Below are positions 55,390-64,000 of a stretch of DNA of 64,000 nt, piece by piece. The position numbers and the translations under genes are program-made. The first letter of the stretch is position 1. The number at the start of each line of letters is the position of its first letter. The notes beneath the pieces are model-generated. The model had not been told where the DNA came from. It made no database searches and was given only the letters and a program-made list of their open reading frames with translations. This stretch comes from Diphasiastrum complanatum (lineage: Eukaryota > Streptophyta > Lycopodiopsida > Lycopodiales > Lycopodiaceae): positions 34,714,585 through 34,778,584 of the forward strand of contig CM055102.1 in NCBI GenBank assembly GCA_029204225.1, written 5' to 3'.

Positions 55390-58300
55390 AAGTTCCAAGA
55401 GCCGTGGTACGACACAAGTGCCGTACCATTTCAGTACCACGGCACCCACCTACCATAAAAAAAAAATTATTAAAAATAACCATAAAATGCCCCTTTTCAA
55501 TCCCAAATATGGGTGCCTATTCTTTTTTTTTTCTAATTTGGGGGGGGGGTGTGGGATTATTTAAAAAATGCCTTTTTTTAACATCATATAGTAGCAGAAA
55601 AAAAAGCAACTATGGGGGCATTATTTTGGGTGCCTATGGGTAGTAATTTTATTTTTTTTGGGGAGGGTGCTTATGAAATACAAAGGGCTACTGACAACGT
55701 AATAAAATCCATTGACATGCAACAAGGAAAGAACCGCAAGGACTCGAATAAACGAAATTACAATATGATAAACGATGTCCATATCCATGAGGCAAGTCAA
55801 CCTGGCGCTCCAAATCCGATATCTTCGTCTGCAAGGTTAAAATGGAGCATATTAGGGAAACAACATGATCAGAAATTGAAACCAACGTATCAGGGAACCT
55901 ATCACCTGCAATGCGCTCGTAATGGTCGGCAGTCTCCTGGCGAGAAGTGCATTGGTGCTACAGAACACCAACCACTCTAGTTGACTCACTGACAGCGTGT
56001 TTCTTCTCCTCCTGTGGATGAGGACCCAAGTGCTCCAATTACGCTCACAAACGGAGGCAGCGCATCCTGTGGAACATGAATTGAAATAGTTTAGCACATG
56101 TGCACAGCTGGAACGTCAAGGAAATGCACTTATGGAGGATGAGATGAGATGCATACCTGTGAAAGGACACGTAGTGCAAGGCGTTGTATGGAGGGATAGG
56201 TGCTGCCGAACATGGTCCAACTAGTAATGGGGAGCTACCTCCTCTCTGGATCCTGCACAATCGGGTGACCAAACGTGCCCATGCCAAAACGAAATGCAGC
56301 TAGCTCCTCCATGACTCTGATAGGATCCTAACCAATGTGTGGACCCACCCAGTAGATGTAGGAGAGCCAATCTGCCTCGAGCTCCCTGTCTGCAATCTGT
56401 GTCGGAGAGAGGAAGAAGGGATGCAGTATGTGTGCAACGTTGTGGATACTCCTGTGAAAGTAGTTCCAGCGTGTCTCCCAGATGAACTTCAGCTCGGTCA
56501 TCCTGCACATGATAATGGGGGTTGAAGACGGTACAACGAAATCGAAGCAAAACACGGAAAACTGTAACATTCACAAAAAAACAAACTAGCAATCATTGAA
56601 AAGATAAAGAACAATTACAACACTGTACCGCTTACCTCTCTGGCTGCAAGATGGGCAGCTGCAGGAACTGTCCAATCCGGTCCATGAGCTCATACACCAG
56701 TCCAAGTGTCGACCCCTCGCTGTCAGCCATCCGGAGCACAATGTAGAGTGGTCGAAGCAGTCCTGACAATGTCTGTGCATCCCTCCAGAACTGGTCTCCC
56801 CTCACCGTGGAAGAGAAGTGCTCCCCATCCTCAGTGTGCTGAAACGTACTGGCACGCCAAAGATCACTGGCAACCATCTGTAGAAGCTGCGCCCTACACC
56901 TGATAAGACGGTCGATGACCACCAAGTCAAATGTAAAGCGTGTGGGGGCTGGCTTACGGAGGTCCAGATGGCTGAATACCCGGAACATGGCAAGAACACG
57001 CCTCTTTCTGGTGACAAAAGTCACCAGGAAGAGGGCCTCCCGGACGATGGCTCTAACCCAGGGAAGTGCTCCTATGTCCCCCATCAAAAGGTCTATGTCG
57101 TGCGCTGCACAGGGGGTATGGACGATGTGGGGGAACTCGGCCTCTAGGAGAACACCCATCTGAACACAGTTGGTGCATTGTCCGTCACCACCGTAACGAC
57201 ATGTTGGGGGCTTATGGACGGGATGGAAGACCTAATGACATTGAACATGAACTCGGCAAAGATGACTCTCCCCCCCCCCCCCCCTTGCAATCCACGGCCC
57301 TCAAAAATTGTGTGCCCATGCAGCTGGAGACCAAAATGTTGAGGATCGGCCTCCTCCTGACGTCAATCCAGCCATTGGACATGATGTTGCAACCGTATGT
57401 GGCCCAGTGGCGCCGTAAAGGCTCCATCTCTCTAGACAAGGACTCGACCCTATCTCTCAACATGTGTGTGCAGACAACCTCTGAACTAGGAACTCTCCAG
57501 CTAGGGCTGACAGACTGTGCAAGGCGGAAGGCCCTTTTAAAGGGCTCAGAGTCAGCAATGGCAAATGGAAGGTTCAGCTCATAAATCGAACTGGCCACAG
57601 CCTATGTGGCCTCTCTGTCCATGTGCGGCTGATGGGCGCTACGAATAGTTTGCTGCCTAGACACTCTCTCTGCAGGGGGCGACGGGTAGTGGACCTCCAG
57701 CATGGTGCACCGACTGAAACGGGAATGGATGACAGTGCGGGCTGGGCACTAGTGGATGCATCAGCTATAGATGTGGAACGGGAAGAGGGGGATGGAGTGG
57801 CAGAGATGGGTGCAGCAGCATACCTGGGATGCACCGGAGGGGCAACAATAGGAATGGGATAGGGAAACTGCTGGCTAGGGACGTCATCCGGGTGGGGAGG
57901 AAGGGATCTCCTCAACATCCTCGAATGCCTCATCATCAGCATCCTGGGCCTGCTCGGGTGGCGGAGAGCCCATGAGGAAATCGTAAACTGGGGGTAGGAG
58001 ATGGCGGTCGGACGCAAGGGGACGGGTTCCACCGAAATGGGTGCAGATGGGGGTGCGTGTGGCGGAACTCTCTGAGGGGGATGTGGAGTAGTGGGCCAGG
58101 ACGAGGATGCATGCCCTCTCCTCATGTGTGCCAGCCAAGCAGGCAGCAACTCGGGGTCAGCCACATAAGGAGCTGTACAAAACCTGAGAACACCCTCGAA
58201 AATGGTATTCTCCCCTGCCACGAGATGTGGCCCGTACGTATCTAGTAGCCTCTGCCTGACGGGAATGGACATGTTGGCACAACGGGCACCATTTTTGGCG

Positions 58301-58717
58301 CGTGCACCGAGCAGGTGGCCTTTAAGACGAGTGAGGGTGGCAGTGAACTCGACCAGGCAATACCGGCAACACATGATCTTTGCACCGGTCTTGTTGGACT
58401 TGTCGGCAACCCTCCTGACAACGCCCACCTCATCCCACAGATCGGCAAGGTCGAATAGCACCATTGCGATGGAGGAAACTAGCAAAAAAGGCACAGACGA
58501 TCGTGAATGCGATAGGAGGCAGAAAGCTGGAAAAAAAACAGCAACGACGGAAGAACCAGTAGCAGGGCGAAAGCAGGGGCGGAAGGCCATAGATCAAACT
58601 CAAGCACAGGGCGCATACAGCAGGGTGGGCACGAAATGGAATGACAATATGAAGGCAGTGAGGGCGCGGACAACAGGGAGAGAGATGAAGTGAGGGGGAG
58701 GGATTATATATATATAT
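55388..58717 (-). mobile_element. hAT transposon hAT-1 with broken transposase
   Basis: The left end CAAAGTTCCAAGAGCCGTGG (3' end of the element) follows (TA)n and has GTACC-type subterminal repeats (55388-55450), like the MITE at 58726. Transposase is on the minus strand at 55852-58590. A matching right terminus is not seen before the (TA)n at 58708-58725; it may be lost, or the element may extend to 59187. Confidence 0.7.
55852..58590 (-). pseudogene. hAT-1 transposase (BED, DUF659/hAT type), degenerate
   Basis: It starts at 58590 or at the internal Met of MVLFDLADLWDEVGVV (58464). In order: BED-like finger MCCRYCLVEFTATLTRLKGH (about 58375); Pro/Ser-rich linker; YELNLPFAIADSEPFKRAFR (57560); IMSNGWIDVRRRPI (57380), where DGWTD is expected; VTDNAPT (57190); GVLLEAEFPHIVHTPCAAHD (57150); KPAPTRFTFDLVVIDRL; an intron (donor at 56635, acceptor at 56503); TELKFIWETRWNYFHRSIHN; and the dimerisation end NWSTWVLIHRRRRNTLSVSQ (56030). 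At least three frameshifts and stops near 57602 and 56330. The transposase would cut and join element ends in the nucleus. Confidence 0.85.
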
Positions 58718-58725
58718 ATATATAT

Positions 58726-59187
58726 CATAGGTCCCGCGGTACCAGGTATCACGGGACCATACTGGTACCGCGGTACCATATCGGTCGACGGTACCAAAAA
58801 AAAAATCAAATTCATTTTTTTTATTATTATGGTACCGCCCTGGTACCGCGGATCCCAGGGCGGTACCGTACCGGCGATACCACTGTTATGGTACCGGCAG
58901 CGGTACCAGGGGACACTCATAACGGCGGTACCAGGGCGGTACCATATGAGTGTCCCCTGGTACCGCTGTTATGGTACCGCCGGTACCATAACAGTGGTAC
59001 CGCCGGTACGGTACCGCCCTGGGATCCGCGGTACCAGGGCGGTACCATAATAATAAAAAATATATATATATATATATTTCCCGTGTTATTTTCGCAACAA
59101 AAAAAAAAAAAAATTTGGTACCGCCGACCGATATGGTACCGCGGTACCATATATGGTCCCGCGGTACTGGGATCCGCGGGACCTATG
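58726..59187. mobile_element. fold-back hAT MITE of 462 bp
   Basis: Ends CATAGGTCCCGCGG ... CCGCGGGACCTATG are inverted repeats. The left arm (58726-58920) and right arm (58946-59187) are complementary over most of their length around a 25-bp loop (58921-58945), packed with GGTACCGC motifs. Flanked by ATATATAT on both sides (8-bp duplication, within TA microsatellite). Non-coding. A transcript would form a near 200-bp hairpin. Confidence 0.88.
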
Positions 59188-59204
59188 ATATATATATATA
59201 TATC

Positions 59205-62200
59205 AGACATGAGGGTCCAAGCCAAAGTGCCCGCGTCCGCGTCCGACGCCTGGACCCGCACGCGTCCGACCCCTGGACGCGGGGTCGAACGCGTCCTTTT
59301 TTTTTTAAAGGCTGGACGCGTCCAGAGGACGCATCCGGGCCCCAAACGCGTTTTTTAAAATTTAAAAAAAAAAAAAAAAAAAAAACCCGCCGGCCCTGCG
59401 GACAATTCGCAGAACCCGAGAGCAGGCAGAGGGCGGAAGAGGGAGAGTGTGGGAGAGCATAGAGAGAGAGAGATGGTGTTTGTGTGTGTGTGTGTGTGTG
59501 TGTGAGAAAATTGTTTGTGTGTGAAAATTGTGTTGATTTGTGTGCATTCAGTTGTGTGTGTGTGGTGATCTGTGTGTGAGAGAGAGAGAGGAAGAGACAG
59601 AGAGTGTGAGGAACGTAGAGAGAGAGGATTTGTGTGTGCACAATGTGTGTGTGTGAGTTTAGGATTTAGGTTCAAGGGTGCTTGGGTTTGGGAATTAGGG
59701 TTTAGGGCGGGAGAGAGCTTGGATTTTCGTGCTTCTGTGTGTGCGTGAGAGAGAGAGAGAGAGAGGGAGAGAGAAAGATGGCTGCTCGTCCCATTTGAAA
59801 TGAGGTGGAGGTCATGCCCGACAAAAAGTGGCGTTGCCCTTTTTGTCGAAAGCAATTCACAGGGAACGCTTCTCGGGTTCGAGCACATCTGGGGGGGTTG
59901 CGAGTCCGACCCACGGGGGGACGCTACGGGATCGGCATTTGTATGGTCATCCCCGCTGCGGAGAGGGCTCGCATTATGGAGACATATTCTGAGACAGCTG
60001 CTGAGCCCAGCGAGCCGTCCACAGATGTTGCGGACTCTATTTCTACTAGTGAACCCACTGCCACCGACCCTGCCACTGGTACACCCAGCCCCACCGCCCC
60101 CACCGTCACATCTACACCCGCCACCGCCGCTGCATACGCACCCGCCCCCGCCCCCACCACCGCCTCCGCCTCCGCCAGTACTCCCCATGGATCCACGGCC
60201 TCCACTGCTGCACCTACGTCTCTGCCATCACCGTCAGATCTGCACGGCCCGTCCACATCCTCCACTTCCGCACCTGCACCTATGCCACCACCTCCACATC
60301 CGCATCGTCCATCCGCATCCTCCCAGCCATCCACATCCCGAGGCACCAGACAGATGTCCATGTCGGGGTCTTTCAGAGAGGGGCAGCACAGAGAGGCCAC
60401 CAGGACCATAGCACAGATGTTCTATGACCTGAACCTCCCCTTTATCATGGCATCATCCCGCATCTTTCGAGAGGCTATCTCGAAAGTTGCAGTCTGCGGG
60501 CCCGGCTACACACCACCCACAACCAACGCACTACGAGACCCTTTGCTCCAGGACCAGGTTGACGTCCACTCATCAACGTGATTGTTTCCAGTTGTTACGG
60601 TTCCATGTTCTTGCACAGCATCGACGCCTCCGAGGCAGGGAGAGTGCATTCGGCCGAGTACATTTACGGCATCATTCGCGCGGCGATAGAGGAGGTCGGG
60701 CCACAGCGCGTTGTCCAGGTATGATATTCTTTCATTAGTTTGTTGCTCATTTGCTGCTTGATGTTGATACAATAGTTCTGCGTAGTTTTTGGTTGATTGC
60801 AATGTGTTTCTCGAGCTGTGAATTGATCGTGTGAACGTATCGCGAAAGGTTGTGACGGACAATGCGTCCAACTGCCACGGTATGGGGGAGCTTCTTATGG
60901 CAGACTACCCCTCCATCATCTGGACTCCATGCGCCGCACAGTCACTGGACCTCCTCTTGCATTCCATCGGGCGCCTGCCTTGGGTCAGTGACATTCTCAC
61001 GAGGGCACTTGCGGTCGTGGACTTCGTCAAACGCAAGCACCACATGACAGCACTTTTCCGCACATTCAGTAGGTAACCTGCCACTTACTTTTTGGCTCGT
61101 TCAAGATGCTCTTTTTTTTTTTGCTCGTTTCATGTGTGCCTCTCATTCTGTTTGTCAATGCAGGCTCAACTTGAAGAAGCCCGCTCGCACCCGCTTCGCC
61201 TACCAGTTCATCATGCTTGAGCGGCTACACAAGCTCAAGGGTGAATTGCGGCACATGGCCACTTCGGCAGAGTTCACCGCCATGGACCAGTCCACGACCC
61301 CAGAGGGCTTGGCCTTCCACGAGATCCTCTTCACGGAGCCTTTCTGGGTGGATATGCAGCAGCTCATGGACGTCATGCGCCCCATCTACTCTGTTCTGAG
61401 ACTCGTTGATCGCGAGGGGTGCACGATGGGCCTCATTTACGAGTTCATGGACCGCATAGGCGAGTCTCTTCAGCGTTCTGAGCTGGACCCTGCCAGGTAT
61501 AACTTTTTTCCGTCTCACCATCCTTACTTCCATTTCTCACTCTGTTTCGTCTTGCTGCCGCAACACGACGGTATGTAATTGTTGCCTCCACGTGGTTTGG
61601 TCCACAGGTTGGAGCCTATCAGGCGCTTGTGGCAGCGGCGATGGGATAAGTTTCACCGGCCCATTCACAGTGTGGCCCACATACTGCATCCGCTGTTTCA
61701 GAGCGAGAGGCAGTACGACGATGCAGAGCTGCGTGCGGATTGGTTCGCATACATCCGCCTCCTCAGCAGCGATACTGGGTTCCATAGCAGGCTCGAGGTG
61801 CAGAGGCTTGGTTACAAGTAAACTCTTGCTCTATCGTACGTTGTCGTTCGTTCAATTTCCCTGCGCAGGCTCAAGTGTACTCAAGCATATCGTTGCTCAA
61901 CTGCAGGCACTCTCTGGGGCTGTTCGGCGAGGACCTTGCACGTGTTCGAGAGAACAGGCTCTTGCCTGTATCATGGTAGGAGAGCTACGGCGCCGGACAG
62001 CCAGACCTGAGGACGCTCTCGCTCCGAGTCCTTTCACAGGTACGTTGTCTTGTCTCATTCATCCAACCAGTTTTCACATTTTCTCTACAAGGTCGGTACT
62101 CACTCGAGTTGTTGCCAATTAATGCAGGACTGTTCTGCTTGCGTGTGCGAGCGGACTGGTCAGCGTTCAGCCTTGTTCACACGAACAGGCGGAACCATCT

Positions 62201-63100
62201 GACGACCGAGTGGTGCAATGACCTGGTGTACTGCAACACCAACACCAGAGTGGTTTGACGCATCACGGAGAGCATGAGGCCAGGAGGCGCACACGCCCTA
62301 CTGCTGCAGGTATATTTCGTTGCTCTGTCGTTTTGCTTTCGTATTGGTTTGAGACATTCAGTTTAATGCCCTCACGGTTGCTTCGGCTATTCTCACGAAT
62401 GATTGACTTGTGCAGGTCAATCCCGATGAGTGCCTGGTTGCAGCGGCAGATCACGAGCCAGAGGTTGATCCGGATGATGTTGTTCGGCGTGCTCTGCGGA
62501 GTGATCCCCAGGATGATATCAATGCCGATGAGACCACCACCCTCCCTGCTGACGTTCCATTGCCCTCCTCTGATGATGAGCCCACATATGATTCAGACGA
62601 GACGGTCGACCTAGCAGGGGATGGTCCACGTGCCCCACCCAGTACCCCCGCATCACGCGCCCTTTCAGATGATGGCTGGTCAGAGTTTGCGAGGGAGACA
62701 GAGGCTGCTGCCCAGAGACATATAGAGCAGAGACGACTCAGAGCATCACAGGCAGGCAGTTCCTCCCAAAGACCCCCCCGTGGCAGAGGGAGACCCCCAG
62801 GCAGGAGTGTACCACAGAGGGTTCCTTCCGGCAGACCCAGAGGCAGGCCAGCCAAGAGGGGACGCACTGATGATTTTTCTAGTCGTCTCTTGGCAAGCGT
62901 TGGCCCAGACCTAGAGGAGTCCCAGATGCCTCCAGACTCCGAGCCAGACTTTGTGTTTGACACCCCTGCAGATGCATCTGGCACGCAGAGGGATGATTTG
63001 TTTAGCGCAGACTTGTAGATATTGATACACATATTAGCATCATGTACAATGGCATCAGATGAGATGTATATATTTTTTTACAGTCTATTTGTGTCATGGC
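59205..63100 (+). mobile_element. hAT transposon hAT-2 (limits approximate)
   Basis: The left region (59230-59345) carries many ACGCGTCC/GGACGCG motifs in both orientations, as in subterminal transposase-binding arrays. It is followed by simple GA/GT-rich sequence (59455-59770) and the transposase gene (59805-63018). Exact termini and target duplication were not identified, so limits are approximate. It lies head-to-head with hAT-1. Confidence 0.7.
59805..63018 (+). pseudogene. hAT-2 transposase, seven exons, recently broken
   Basis: Exons: 59805-60718, 60849-61072, 61164-61496, 61608-61817, 61907-62039, 62128-62309 and 62416-63018, with GT/AG borders and matching phases. Domains: BED finger WRCPFCRKQFTGNASRVRAH; Pro/Ser/Thr/Ala linker; MFYDLNLPFIMASSRIFREA; VVTDNASNCHGMGELLMADY; NLKKPARTRFAYQF; HRPIHSVAHILHPLF; SLGLFGEDLARVRENRL; SLVHTNRRNHLTTEWCNDLV (dimerisation). 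The C-terminal exon adds acidic sequence and AT-hook-like RGRGRPPGR and GRPRGRPAKRGR. Defects: about 100 bp deleted at 60563 (removes the DGWTD catalytic block), TAG at 61977-61979 where WW is expected, a 1-bp loss in exon 6 near 62155, and TGA near 62256. Confidence 0.85.
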
Positions 63101-64000
63101 TAATTTATCGTGGTTGCTTACAAATGGTTAGCTCTGTGATTTGAATGGTTAGTCAACAATGGTTTGCTCCGAGCAAGATGAGAGAGAGAGAGAGAGAGAG
63201 AGAGACCAGCACATCTGCATCTCATTCAAAACATATGCATCATGTTCAACCATTTAACATAAGACCCTAAACCCGACACCCCAACAAATGGCACAGTTAA
63301 CACAACACCCCAAACCCTAACAAATCACCCTAAATCCACAACCCCACAGCCATAACCATCAAAACAAGCCACAGGCATAATCATCATCCATAAACATCAT
63401 TAACCCCACCCACGTCCTCATTGTGTCGTAGGCATTGCACCACAGGTATGTGCAGATTCAACATCAAAGCTGCACTTGTGCAGCATACACTTAAACCTGC
63501 GTAGAATGTATTAATGGTCCAGGAATACAGGCGTGGGGGTTCGTGGAGCAGGTACTATAGCTTTCGACATCGTATTGTAGCGAGTTGGAGTAGTGCCATA
63601 ACGAATTAGTAAGCTGTTGAAGTTCATCCGAGAAGAAACCGATCCCCTAAGCCGAGTCACAGTAGTGTATAGCTTGTCACTCTTCTGGTGAGCCCTAATT
63701 TCCCCCAAAGACTTCTGCCCCTCAGAGCTTGTCACTCTTCTGGTGAGCGGTCACCTTTCCCCAATCCTCTGGCGAGCATTCACTTCTAAACCTTGGGGCA
63801 GTAATACGTTTGCCATACAAACCTTCACTCGAAACCGCTCTCAGATCTTTCTTTGCCGCTTTTTTGAAGCTTAGTTCCCAATGAAGGTTCGTAATAATTT
63901 ATGAACTGTTCACTGGCCATGGTTGTTTAGTAATAGTGAGGTTATGAGAGGCATGGCCCAGTGGTTAGGTCTGTTGCAAATATTTTTGCAAATTTTTTTT
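63019..64000. other. AT-rich stretch after hAT-2
   Basis: Contains (GA)13 at 63180-63205; a 22-bp direct repeat AGCTTGTCACTCTTCTGGTG at about 63671 and 63727; and CCCTAAACCC-type phrases at 63260-63340 too irregular to be telomeric. A 74-codon minus-strand frame (63511-63735) has no recognised family. No FY exon was found. Confidence 0.5.
63951..64000 (+). other. possible tRNA-derived SINE head (pol III A box)
   Basis: GGCATGGCCCAGTGGTTAGG fits the pol III A-box consensus TRGCNNAGYNGG and the usual start of tRNA-derived SINEs. The window ends before a B box could be seen, so this is a weak call. Confidence 0.3.

Noticed and set aside
57066-57584. 172-codon plus-strand frame
   Set aside because: Antisense to hAT-1 transposase, which has clear domain matches on the minus strand.
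59355-60188. 277-codon minus-strand frame, Gly-rich N-terminus
   Set aside because: It is the antisense shadow of the Pro/Thr/Ala-rich hAT-2 exon 1 and of GT/GA repeats; there is no family resemblance.
63260-63350. CCCTAAACCC-like phrases suggesting interstitial telomere repeat
   Set aside because: Only a few irregular copies separated by unrelated bases; no tandem array of the plant telomere unit.
63511-63735. 74-codon minus-strand frame as a small gene
   Set aside because: No recognised motif, no neighbouring exon evidence, and it overlaps a 22-bp direct repeat.

Overview
The window is land-plant nuclear DNA, about half or more transposable elements. Plant signatures are LTR retrotransposons primed by initiator tRNA-Met (TGGTATCAGAGC), chromodomain Ty3/gypsy elements, Ty1/copia remnants, plant-type LINEs, hAT transposons with BED fingers, and one host gene with plant-like protein sequence. 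The very long introns packed with retroelements suggest a large-genome plant such as a gymnosperm or fern. That placement is inference; the species cannot be named from this sequence.

The one host gene is on the minus strand and was missed by plain ORF listing because its exons are 60-98 nt long. Seven consecutive exons (51605-51687, 46654-46725, 45699-45796, 16763-16822, 14253-14313, 13971-14058, 13784-13847) join in frame with GT/AG borders. They encode the WD40 core of FY, the plant homologue of WDR33/Pfs2, the polyadenylation-signal reader of the cleavage/polyadenylation complex. Upstream and downstream exons lie outside the window, so almost everything else here sits in FY introns; one intron is 28.9 kb.

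Layout. 1-4030: minus-strand Ty3/gypsy and copia relics. 4080-13498: LINE copies ending in (TC)n, the larger one (L1b) interrupted by an LTR element (7375-10808) and by a solo LTR (11170-11612). 13784-16822: four FY exons. 16823-45698: the giant intron. It holds a LINE (17535-19660), an old Ty3 relic (19665-19793 and 37019-37361) and, inside that relic, a three-deep nest: element A (19794-37013) contains element B (20004-33147), which contains element C (26050-32326), each with a target-site duplication. After the nest come two LINEs in tandem (37362-39560), further Ty3 relics and a 682-bp hAT element (44083-44764). 45699-46725: two FY exons. 46726-51604: LINE pieces. 51605-51687: the first FY exon visible here. 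51688-64000: tandem repeats, a Ty3 relic and a cluster of hAT elements (54275-63100) including a fold-back MITE.

The most unusual signals are: (i) an LTR family (A, B and the solo LTR) whose ends are AG...CT instead of TG...CA, supported by three target-site duplications; (ii) a LINE family whose copies end, and usually also begin, in (TC)n and stack head-to-tail, with a conserved TGCC-TTTT-GGCA hairpin plus AATAAA just before the tract; (iii) an ORF1-only derivative of that LINE; (iv) a splice-acceptor-plus-exon-like fragment captured inside element B. Nearly all element coding regions are broken; element C is closest to intact, with two in-frame stops.
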